Origin: Streptococcaceae bacterium ESL0729
GTDB taxonomy: Bacteria; Bacillota; Bacilli; Lactobacillales; Streptococcaceae
Reading direction: 5' to 3'
Assembly: GCA_029391995.1 (NCBI GenBank)
Contig: CP113924.1
Location: 301,501 to 365,500, forward strand
Length of the DNA: 64,000 bases
Part shown: positions 9,297 through 16,187 of the stretch, in pieces
Numbering within the stretch: the stretch's first letter is position 1
How the letters are laid out: each line of letters begins with the position of its first letter
The notes under the pieces: model-generated
What the model saw: the letters and a program-made list of their open reading frames with translations, nothing else
Told to the model about the DNA's origin: nothing
Database searches by the model: none
Made by a program: the position numbers and the translations under genes

Positions 9297-11104
9297 TGGG
9301 TGAATACAAGCAGGCAGCTAAATTTTTCTATCAATATTTTAAAAAATATAAGTTTTCATTTTTTATCATCTTCCTGGCTATCATCACTGCAACTTACTTG
9401 CAGGTTAAGGCTCCAGTCTTCTTAGGAGATGCCCTAACTAGCCTTGGTGAGTGGCTTGGTGATTATATGAAGGCCAAGGGTCTTGCCCAGGCAACAGGAG
9501 CAGCATTTGTTAGCCCAAGCAAGCAACCTTTTTATAATATTATGTGGAAACTTCTTCTAACCTATGTTTTCACAACAGTTGCAACCCTTATCTACTCAAT
9601 CCTCTTTACTAGGGTGGTAAGTTACTCTACTAATGAGATGCGTAAGGGCTTATTTGGAAAACTTGAACGTCTTACAATTTCATTTTTCGACCGCCATCAA
9701 GATGGAGACATTCTAAGTCGATTTACAAGTGACCTTGATAATATTCAAAACTCATTTAACCAGTCGCTAACTCAGGTGGCGACAAACTCTGCCTTATTTA
9801 TCGGCCTACTTATCATGATGTTTAGGCAAAATGTTAATATGGCTTGGCTTACTATTGCATCAACTCCAGTTGCCTTAATTGTGGCTATTGTCATTGTTCG
9901 TCAGGCTAAAAAATATACTGACATCCAACAAGATGAGGTTGGTAAATTAAATGCTTATATGGATGAGAAGATTTCAGGGCAAAAGGCGATTATTGTTGAA
10001 GGTTTGCAAGAAGATGCCATTAAAGGCTTCGTCAAACAAAATGAAAAAGTTAAGGCAGCAACCTTTAAGGCACGTGTCTTTGGGGGCATGCTTTTCCCAA
10101 CAATGAACGGGATTAGCTTGATTAATACAGCCCTTGTAATCTTTGGTGGGTCATACTTAGCCTTAAATGATAGCTCAATGTCAAGGGCAGCAGCTCTTGG
10201 TCTTGTAGTTATGTTTGTTCAATATTCACAACAGTACTACCAGCCAATCATGCAGATTTCAAGTAGCTTTACCGAGCTTCAAATGGCTATAACCGGTGCC
10301 CACCGTCTAAATGAGATGTTTGAAGAACCTGAAGAAATTCGTCCTGACCAAGGTCTTAAGTTTGAAAAACTTGAGTCAGCAGTTTCTATTAGTGATATCG
10401 ATTTCTCATATGTTCCAGGAAAACCAGTCTTAAAAGATGTATCAATCGAAGTTGATAAGGGTCAAATGGTGGCCTTGGTTGGACCGACAGGATCAGGTAA
10501 GACTACCATTATGAACCTGATGAATCGTTTTTATGATGTCGATTCTGGATCAATCAAGATTGACAACACTGACATTCGTGAGATGGATCTTGATAGTTTA
10601 AGGTCAAATGTTGGTATTGTGCTACAAGAATCTGTCCTCTTTAGTGGAACCATCGCTGATAACATTCGCTTTGGGAAACCTAATGCCAGTGAGGAAGAAA
10701 TCATCACAGCTGCTAAAACAACCCACATCCATGACTTCATTATGAGTCTTCCAGAAGCCTATAATACTCATGTTGATGATGATGAAAATGTCTTCTCAAC
10801 AGGACAAAAGCAGTTGATTTCTATTGCAAGAACTATTCTTACAAATCCTGAGCTTTTAATCCTTGATGAGGCAACAAGTAATGTCGATACAGTTACTGAA
10901 AGCAAAATTCAAATGGCCATGGAAGCAGCCATTGCTGGACGGACAAGCTTTGTAATTGCCCACAGACTTAAGACAATATTAAATGCGGATAAAATTGTAG
11001 TCCTCAGAGACGGACAAGTAATCGAGGAAGGAAGCCACAAGGAACTCCTTAAACTTGGTGGATTCTACTCTGAGCTTTACCACAATCAATTTGTCTTTGA
11101 ATAA
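9296..11104 (+). CDS. Heterodimeric ABC exporter, catalytic-site subunit
   Basis: 602-residue partner half-transporter (LmrD/BmrD/TM288 type). It has the same exporter fold: a transmembrane domain and a C-terminal ATPase. Walker A is GPTGSGKT, Walker B is followed by the catalytic Glu ([11 protein letters not shown]) and the switch histidine is present (VIAHRLKT). Its signature is altered to FSTGQKQ, which together with the Asp and Gln changes in the upstream subunit builds one canonical and one degenerate ATP site. The extended first periplasmic loop between helices 1 and 2 is typical of the larger subunit. A long terminator at 11111-11146 closes the unit. Confidence 0.94.
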   Translation: MGEYKQAAKFFYQYFKKYKFSFFIIFLAIITATYLQVKAPVFLGDALTSLGEWLGDYMKAKGLAQATGAAFVSPSKQPFYNIMWKLLLTYVFTTVATLIYSILFTRVVSYSTNEMRKGLFGKLERLTISFFDRHQDGDILSRFTSDLDNIQNSFNQSLTQVATNSALFIGLLIMMFRQNVNMAWLTIASTPVALIVAIVIVRQAKKYTDIQQDEVGKLNAYMDEKISGQKAIIVEGLQEDAIKGFVKQNEKVKAATFKARVFGGMLFPTMNGISLINTALVIFGGSYLALNDSSMSRAAALGLVVMFVQYSQQYYQPIMQISSSFTELQMAITGAHRLNEMFEEPEEIRPDQGLKFEKLESAVSISDIDFSYVPGKPVLKDVSIEVDKGQMVALVGPTGSGKTTIMNLMNRFYDVDSGSIKIDNTDIREMDLDSLRSNVGIVLQESVLFSGTIADNIRFGKPNASEEEIITAAKTTHIHDFIMSLPEAYNTHVDDDENVFSTGQKQLISIARTILTNPELLILDEATSNVDTVTESKIQMAMEAAIAGRTSFVIAHRLKTILNADKIVVLRDGQVIEEGSHKELLKLGGFYSELYHNQFVFE

Positions 11105-11110
11105 AAAAAG

Positions 11111-11146
11111 ACTAAACTCCTTATAAATAAGGGGTTTAGTTTTTTT
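11111..11146 (+). terminator. Intrinsic terminator of the ABC exporter operon
   Basis: A 13-base stem with one G-T pair (ACTAAACTCCTTA / TAAGGGGTTTAGT), a TAAA loop and seven T. Confidence 0.92.
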
Positions 11147-11226
11147 GTTTGTGATTTGAAAGGATGCTTTTTGGCCCTTAAAATTGTATAATTGAGGGGA
11201 AGACTAAAAAATAGAGGAATTTAACA

Positions 11227-12246
11227 ATGAAGATATTATATACGGGTGGGGGATCGGCAGGTCATGTGAGCCTCAACCTCCACTTGATTGAACTTTTTGG
11301 AAAAGATGGCTGGGAGCAAGTTTATATTGGTTCCAAGGAAGGTATTGAGCGGGAGATGTTGAAAAAATATCCCCAGGTTGACTACCAGGCCATTTCAACT
11401 GGAAAATTAAGGCGATATTTTTCTTGGCAAAATTTTACCGATATTTTTAAAATTATGGCGGGAATTTTTCAAGCTCGAAAGATTATTAAAAAAGCAAGGC
11501 CTGATTTTATTTTTTCAAAGGGTGGCTTTGTTTCAGTACCAGTTGTAATTGGAGCTAAGATGAATGGGGTTCCGGTCATTATCCATGAATCCGATAAGAC
11601 CATGGGTCTTGCCAATAAGATTTCTTCTAAATTTGCCAAGGAAGTTTTGACTACCTTTAAGATTCCAGGTCACAGGCAGGTTGGAGCAGTCATTGATGAT
11701 CAAGCTACTTCTAATTTTGAGCTACCTGAGTCATTTGATAAGAATAAGAAGACCATTCTTTTCTGGGGTGGAAGTCTTGGGGCTAAAAGTATTAATGATT
11801 TGGTCAGAAATAACTTAGATGATTTGCTTAAAAAATACAATGTTATCCATCAAACAGGAAGTGGTAATTCCTATGAGGAAGTTCCTGGTTACTATCCCTT
11901 TGAGTTTATAAGTGGAGGCATGCTTGGGATTATTAAAAGTTCAGACCTTGTTGTGGCTCGGGCTGGATCAAACTCTATCTTTGAGATTCTCTACTGTAAA
12001 AAACCAAATATTCTAGTTCCCTTATCAGCTGCTGGAAGTAGAGGAGACCAGATTCAAAATGCCCGCTACTTTGAAGAGATGGGCTACTCTCAGGTAATCC
12101 AAGATGAGGATTTGACCTATGATAAGTTAAGAGAAAAGCTAAGTGACCTTGAAAGTAATCAGGATAGCTATATTGATAAGATGGAGCAGTCTAATGAAAT
12201 TATTTCAACTACTGACTTCTATCAACTTTTAAATACCCTTTACTAA
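11227..12246 (+). CDS. MurG-like N-acetylglucosaminyltransferase paralogue
   Basis: 339-residue GT28-fold glycosyltransferase resembling MurG, which adds GlcNAc to lipid I in peptidoglycan synthesis. It keeps the MurG framework: an N-terminal glycine loop (GGGSAGHV, where MurG has GGGTGGHV), FSKGGFVSVPVVIGA, HESDKTMGLANK, GGSLGAKSIN, and ARAGSNSIFEIL for the nucleotide-sugar site. The canonical murG is also present at 37574-38665 in the murD-divIB cluster, so this is a second copy outside the division cluster. It could be a conditional MurG or may glycosylate another polyprenyl-linked or lipid acceptor. It is monocistronic and ends in a terminator shared with cutC. Confidence 0.88.
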   Translation: MKILYTGGGSAGHVSLNLHLIELFGKDGWEQVYIGSKEGIEREMLKKYPQVDYQAISTGKLRRYFSWQNFTDIFKIMAGIFQARKIIKKARPDFIFSKGGFVSVPVVIGAKMNGVPVIIHESDKTMGLANKISSKFAKEVLTTFKIPGHRQVGAVIDDQATSNFELPESFDKNKKTILFWGGSLGAKSINDLVRNNLDDLLKKYNVIHQTGSGNSYEEVPGYYPFEFISGGMLGIIKSSDLVVARAGSNSIFEILYCKKPNILVPLSAAGSRGDQIQNARYFEEMGYSQVIQDEDLTYDKLREKLSDLESNQDSYIDKMEQSNEIISTTDFYQLLNTLY

Positions 12247-12250
12247 AAAG

Positions 12251-12276
12251 AAAAAACCTGCAAACCAGGTTTTTTT
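12251..12276. terminator. Bidirectional terminator, MurG paralogue and cutC
   Basis: AAAAAACCTG / CAGGTTTTTT with a CAAAC loop lies between the two convergent genes and overlaps the cutC stop codon. Confidence 0.88.
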
Positions 12277-12901
12277 AAATATCAACAATTTTTGTTCCAT
12301 GAACATACTTGACACCAGTAAGATCAGCTAGGTCTTGAGCATTCTCATAGGTTACGCCGCCTCCAATCATAATGTCAATACGACCAGCAGCATAGGCGAC
12401 CATTTCCTTGATTTTATCGATATTTAGAACTTGATCTAGGCTATTTCCGTGGGTCAGGATTTTTTCAACACCCTGGTCGATTAGGTAGTCCATGGCAGCC
12501 TGCCAGTCAGAAATTTCATCAAAGGCCATATGAAAGGTTATGGGAAGACCTAGACTTGCGATTAAAAGGCGTTCCATGACTTCTTCATCAATTGTATTTT
12601 CAGAAGTTAGGGCACCTAGGACAAGAGCTGTGGCACCAGCTTCTGTGGCCCTCAAGATATCCTCTTCCATAATTTTAACCTCGATGCTATTGTAGACAAA
12701 GTCCCCACCACGCGGGCGAATCATGACTGCAAGAGGAATGTTGTCGTCCTTGGTATAAAGGGATGCTTCCTTGATTACCCCGTAGCTTGGAGTGGTCCCA
12801 CCGACTGCTAGATTATCGCAAAGCTCAACTCGATTGGCACCAGCTTTTAGGGCCTTGGGGATAAGGGTGAAGTTTTCAGCACAAAATTCCTTGATTAACA
12901 T
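12275..12901 (-). CDS. cutC: CutC family protein
   Basis: 208-residue TIM-barrel protein of the CutC family, annotated as copper homeostasis; a direct role in copper handling is disputed. The family features are clear: N-terminal KEFCAENF, PKALKAGANRVELCDNLAVGGTTPS, then VMIRPRGGDFVY, and MIGGGVTYENAQDL near the end. A TTG at 12913 is also in frame, but GGAG sits 6 bases before the ATG at 12901, so the ATG is chosen. It is monocistronic and diverges from the S-component gene leader. Confidence 0.92.
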   Translation of the reverse strand: MLIKEFCAENFTLIPKALKAGANRVELCDNLAVGGTTPSYGVIKEASLYTKDDNIPLAVMIRPRGGDFVYNSIEVKIMEEDILRATEAGATALVLGALTSENTIDEEVMERLLIASLGLPITFHMAFDEISDWQAAMDYLIDQGVEKILTHGNSLDQVLNIDKIKEMVAYAAGRIDIMIGGGVTYENAQDLADLTGVKYVHGTKIVDI

Positions 12902-12931
12902 ATAAGTCTCCAATTGTTTTATTTGATTTAA

Positions 12932-12940
12932 TGATACAAT
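12932..12940 (+). promoter_or_regulatory. Extended -10 promoter upstream of the S-component gene
   Basis: TG-A-TACAAT; a TTGTTT at 12914-12919 could act as a -35 but its spacing of 15 is short. Transcription from near 12947 would give a leader of about 178 bases before the gene at 13125. Confidence 0.5.
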
Positions 12941-12960
12941 AAATGCCCTTACTTGTAAAA

Positions 12961-13066
12961 GAAAGCTTGTGGTCTTGGATGCTTACCCATACCTATAAAA
13001 TAGCTTTCTAGCAATCAGCCCAATAGCTTATTAGTTGATGAGGAGGTTATATTGACGAAGGGCTCA
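12961..13066 (+). other. Structured 5' leader, candidate cis-regulatory RNA
   Basis: GAAAGCT (12961-12967) pairs with AGCTTTC (13003-13009) and encloses an inner helix GGT-CT-TGG / CCA-T-ACC. A second helix AGCCC / GGGCT begins near 13016 and encloses a strong AGGAGG ribosome site. From memory it does not match TPP, FMN, preQ1 or THF riboswitches. Whether it is a riboswitch is inference. Confidence 0.35.
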
Positions 13067-13087
13067 GAAAAAGTTAAAATTAATTAA
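13052..13087 (+). CDS. Possible leader peptide (11 codons)
   Basis: A TTG codon lies 5 bases after AGGAGG (13041-13046) and opens an 11-codon frame reading MTKGSEKVKIN, closed by TAA at 13085-13087, 37 bases before the membrane protein gene. The ribosome site is stronger than that of the downstream gene. The frame also covers the 3' arm of a leader helix, so its translation could alter folding. It has no recognisable homology and may be chance. Confidence 0.3.
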   Translation: MTKGSEKVKIN

Positions 13088-13124
13088 AAATATCACAACT
13101 ATAATTATTAGAACAAGGAAGAAT

Positions 13125-13685
13125 ATGAAAAAAAATTCAATCAAGGAACTTACTGTAGTGGCAATTTTAATTGCCATGGGGATTGCCATTCCAATGGTCA
13201 TGCCAAAAATTGTCATTGGACCAGCTTCATTCACCCTAGCTAGCCATGTTCCCCTCTTTATGGCCATGTTTTTCTCACCTGGTGTAGCAGTTTTAGTAGC
13301 TCTTGGTACGGCCTTTGGTTTCTTCATTACAACGCCAATTATTATTGCCCTAAGAGCCTTATCACATTTACTATTTGCCTGGTTGGGAGCAATTTACCTG
13401 CAAAAGAGGCCAGATATTGTTTTAAGCAATAAGAAGTTCCAGCTTTATAATGTTGTCATTGCTCTCATTCATACAATAGTTGAAATGGCAGTTGTAGCGG
13501 TCTTCTTTTTCTCAGGTATGGGGGCGAAACCACAAAACTTAGGCTACCTGCTTACAATTATGGCCCTTGGAGGTTTTGTTCACAGCCTAGTTGACTACAA
13601 TATAGCCTACTATATTGCACGACCATTAAGTAAAATATTTGATATCCCAGTCTTTAAGAAGGCTGAAAGTCTTAGCAAAAAATAA
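13125..13685 (+). CDS. ECF-type transporter S component-like membrane protein
   Basis: 186-residue integral membrane protein with about five or six hydrophobic helices. The N-terminal pattern (ELTVVAILIAMGIAIPMV) and the internal repeats rich in small residues resemble substrate-capturing S components of energy-coupling factor vitamin transporters, which share the EcfA-EcfA'-EcfT module encoded elsewhere. The substrate is not evident; niacin, folate or another vitamin are possible. AAGGAA lies 5 bases before the ATG. The long structured leader suggests regulation by the transported compound or a related metabolite. It is followed by its own terminator. Confidence 0.65.
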   Translation: MKKNSIKELTVVAILIAMGIAIPMVMPKIVIGPASFTLASHVPLFMAMFFSPGVAVLVALGTAFGFFITTPIIIALRALSHLLFAWLGAIYLQKRPDIVLSNKKFQLYNVVIALIHTIVEMAVVAVFFFSGMGAKPQNLGYLLTIMALGGFVHSLVDYNIAYYIARPLSKIFDIPVFKKAESLSKK

Positions 13686-13694
13686 TATTTAAAT

Positions 13695-13736
13695 AAAACT
13701 GATGATTTTGTATCTTACAAATTTGTCAGTTTTTTT
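13695..13736 (+). terminator. Intrinsic terminator after the S-component gene
   Basis: Outer stem AAACTGA / TCAGTTT with an inner TTTGT / ACAAA helix, followed by seven T. Confidence 0.82.
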
Positions 13737-13812
13737 GATCAAATTGTTAGCTCAGGGGTCAATAAATTAGATATAATGTGCTAGAAGCAATAATTAAAGA
13801 TTGGAGAAATTT

Positions 13813-14601
13813 ATGAATATAATAAAAAAAGGAATCACCGGAAATGAGCTCAAGCTCTTTGGTGTTGTTCTAATGGTGATTGACCATATTCATCAGATGT
13901 TTGAATATGCTGGTGTCCCAACCTACTTTTCAATGATTGGCCGCTTGGTGCTACCAATCTTCCTCTTTACCCTGTCAGAAGGATTCCACTATACTAGGGA
14001 TAAGGGAAAATACCTTAAACGCCTATTCATTGGAGCCCTTTCAATGAATATCTTAAATATCTTGATTTCAAGGCTTTTCCCTATGATGGATTTTGGTGTG
14101 GTTCTAATCAACAATGTGTTTATGACCATGTTTATTTCAGCAATTTTCATGCTGGCCTATGACCGCATCAGGGAGAAAAAATATCTAAAGGCTGCCATTT
14201 TAGTTGGTCTACCCCTTCTTGCAACAGTTATCGGAATGGTCTTGATGGGAGTGTTACCAATAGTTGGTGCCTACTTCATGATTTTTGTACCAAACTTTAT
14301 CACCCTTGAAGGTGGAGTTATTTCAGCCCTCTTAGGCCTTGGATTTTATATCTTCCGCGATAAAAGATGGGTTCAGTATCTCCTAATTATTCTGGCTGGA
14401 ATTTTATCTGCATCATCAGGTAACTTTACTAACCTCTTTACCAGCAACTTCCAGTGGATGCTTGTATTTTCAATCATTCCCATTGCCCTTTATAATGGTC
14501 AAAAAGGTGGCGGTTCAAAATATTTCTTCTATATTTTCTATCCTGCTCACATTTATATCCTTTATATCTTGTCATACCTATATGCAAATTACTTCATGTA
14601 A
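13813..14601 (+). CDS. TraX-family membrane protein
   Basis: 262-residue polytopic membrane protein of the TraX family (named for the F-plasmid pilin N-acetylase; the family belongs to the acyltransferase-3-like membrane proteins). Features are the N-terminal GNELKLFGVVLMVIDHIHQMF with conserved DH, GRLVLPIFLFTLSEGFHYTRDK, and a C-terminal FYIFYPAHIYILY. About eight membrane helices are predicted. A TTG at 13801 is in frame, but GGAG at 13803-13806 fits the ATG at 13813. No conjugation genes are nearby, so the chromosomal copy probably acylates a wall or surface molecule; that is inference. Confidence 0.85.
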   Translation: MNIIKKGITGNELKLFGVVLMVIDHIHQMFEYAGVPTYFSMIGRLVLPIFLFTLSEGFHYTRDKGKYLKRLFIGALSMNILNILISRLFPMMDFGVVLINNVFMTMFISAIFMLAYDRIREKKYLKAAILVGLPLLATVIGMVLMGVLPIVGAYFMIFVPNFITLEGGVISALLGLGFYIFRDKRWVQYLLIILAGILSASSGNFTNLFTSNFQWMLVFSIIPIALYNGQKGGGSKYFFYIFYPAHIYILYILSYLYANYFM

Positions 14602-14607
14602 AAAAAT

Positions 14608-14635
14608 ACCCTATCTTCAGATAGGGTGTTTTTTT
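14608..14635. terminator. Terminator between traX-like gene and lipoprotein gene
   Basis: ACCCTATC / GATAGGGT around a TTCA loop, followed by a T run on the plus strand and preceded by an A run that would serve the minus strand. Confidence 0.9.
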
Positions 14636-15083
14636 AATTTACTTTTTTAATATTTGAAACAACATCACCTACGACTTGCGGAGGTAGTGAATTTGTCATG
14701 GCAGGGTGCCCTGATAGGGTGAAGGCTACCTTGTCGCCTGCCTTGTAATCGCTGGCCTTAAAGTCTTTTGGTAGCTGATCCTTGCTAAGATTTAAGACTA
14801 GACCATTGGCCTCTAAGATGCCTTTTAAATCATTGGGATCACTTGTCGCCTCAATGTTTTTTAGAGAAAAGCGATAAGACTTATCTGCATCATCAAGCTG
14901 GCTTACGTCTTCATCAAGAATGGCTGTAAAATTTCCTTTTTTTGCCTCATCCTTTGATGAGTCACTAAGGCTTGTTGAAGAAGTAGTCTTATCCTTTGAG
15001 GCCTCCTTAGAAGAGCAAGCAAGCAAGCTTCCAGAAACAAGTAGGCTTATAGCAAGAAGGGGCAGTGTTTTTTTAAGATTCAT
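14634..15083 (-). CDS. Putative lipoprotein of unknown function
   Basis: 149-residue secreted lipoprotein. The signal peptide (basic MNLKK, hydrophobic core, lipobox LLAC with Cys at about residue 23) directs lipid anchoring outside the membrane. A Ser/Thr/Lys-rich linker follows to about residue 48, then a compact domain of roughly 100 residues. I do not recognise the domain; it contains no obvious catalytic motif. A GGAG precedes the ATG at normal spacing. It is monocistronic, convergent with the TraX-family gene and divergent from rlmA. Confidence 0.8.
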   Translation of the reverse strand: MNLKKTLPLLAISLLVSGSLLACSSKEASKDKTTSSTSLSDSSKDEAKKGNFTAILDEDVSQLDDADKSYRFSLKNIEATSDPNDLKGILEANGLVLNLSKDQLPKDFKASDYKAGDKVAFTLSGHPAMTNSLPPQVVGDVVSNIKKVN

Positions 15084-15239
15084 TATAATCTCCTAGTAGT
15101 TAATAATTTTTCCTTCATTGTAAATTATTGGCTGTTAAGAGACAATAGGCAAAAAGTATGATATTTAAAGCAATTGCAATTATAGGTAATATTTGAGAAA
15201 ATGAGGACAAGTACTTGCTAGAAATTAGATGGAGAAAAG

Positions 15240-16064
15240 ATGCTAAAAAAAATTGACCGGGCCTATAATATTTTAGAAAATGAGCTATCAAGCCTTGCCT
15301 GTCCAAAATGTGGGGAAGATTTTGTTCTCTCAAGATACAGTTTGAAGTGTAAAAATAATCATAATTTTGATATCAATAAGAAGGGTTATGTTAATTTTTT
15401 AAGCCACAAGGTCGTTGAGAATTATACTAAAGATATGTTTATTCCGCGGGGGCAGATGATTCAGGCTGGCATGTATGCACCCATGCTTGCTTGGATTAAG
15501 AGCCATCTTGTGGGCACAAGCCTTTTAGATATCGGCTGCGGGGAGGGTTCTTTCATCAATCTTTTAGACTTTGAGGGATCAAATTTTGCCTTTGATATTG
15601 CCCGTGACGGGATAAGTCTTGCGACCAACCAGGAGCTTGCGGCCTTTTGGGCCATTGCAGATTTAACTCGCCTGCCCTACAAAAATAAGTCCATTGATAA
15701 TTTATTAAATATTTTTACCCCCAGTAATTATCAAGAGTTCAACCGAGTAATGAGCGTGCGTGGTCAGCTTATCAAGGTTATCCCAGATAGGTTTTACCTA
15801 AGGGAACTTAGGGAGGCTTACGGTCTCCCTCTTGATTATGATAATAGGCTTGTCCTTGAAAAATTTAAGAATAATTATCAGGAAGTGGAAGAAAAGGAGC
15901 TCTCTTATACCTTTGATATTCCTGAGAATCTGAGACTTGCCTTCTTGGAAATGAGCCCCCTTGAGTGGCAGGTGGATCAAGAAACCAAGGACCGAGTCCG
16001 AAAGAATCCACCAAAAACAGCCACAGTCCATGTTAAGATTCTTGTGGGAAGGGATTTTAGGTAG
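15240..16064 (+). CDS. rlmA: 23S rRNA guanine-N1 methyltransferase (RlmA family)
   Basis: 274-residue SAM-dependent methyltransferase that methylates a guanine in helix 35 of 23S rRNA (G748 for Gram-positive RlmA-II, G745 for enterobacterial RlmA-I). An N-terminal zinc finger with CPKCGE and a following C-x4-H pattern recognises RNA (residues about 20-42). The SAM-binding motif LLDIGCGEGSF is near residue 96. Length is normal. GGAG lies 5 bases before the ATG. Gram-positive homologues such as TlrB can affect macrolide susceptibility; here the housekeeping form is likely. Confidence 0.93.
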   Translation: MLKKIDRAYNILENELSSLACPKCGEDFVLSRYSLKCKNNHNFDINKKGYVNFLSHKVVENYTKDMFIPRGQMIQAGMYAPMLAWIKSHLVGTSLLDIGCGEGSFINLLDFEGSNFAFDIARDGISLATNQELAAFWAIADLTRLPYKNKSIDNLLNIFTPSNYQEFNRVMSVRGQLIKVIPDRFYLRELREAYGLPLDYDNRLVLEKFKNNYQEVEEKELSYTFDIPENLRLAFLEMSPLEWQVDQETKDRVRKNPPKTATVHVKILVGRDFR

Positions 16065-16084
16065 TAATTTAGTTTCTATTAAAA

Positions 16085-16113
16085 AATGGCACGATTTTTT
16101 GTGCCATTACTTT
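16085..16113 (+). terminator. Intrinsic terminator of rlmA
   Basis: AATGGCAC / GTGCCATT with an 8-base loop; the T tract is interrupted (TACTTTTATT). Confidence 0.7.
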
Positions 16114-16128
16114 TATTGAAAAAATAAA

Positions 16129-16142
16129 TTAAAGCGCTTACA
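16129..16142 (+). promoter_or_regulatory. cre site (CcpA operator) of the mannitol operon
   Basis: TTAAAGCGCTTACA matches the catabolite-responsive element core (TGAAARCGYTTTCA) at 12 of 14 positions. It overlaps a possible -35 (TTACAA, 16138-16143) with a weak -10 TTATAA near 16162, so CcpA would repress mtl transcription when preferred sugars are present. Confidence 0.85.
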
Positions 16143-16187
16143 ATAGTAGTAGAAAAACTATTTATAACATAAAAGGAGGATCTTTTA

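Noticed and set aside
12947-13010. preQ1-II riboswitch before the S-component gene
   Set aside because: A CTTGG-n-TGCTTA string resembles the start of that class, but the matching CCAAG strand and the following conserved pseudoknot sequences are absent.
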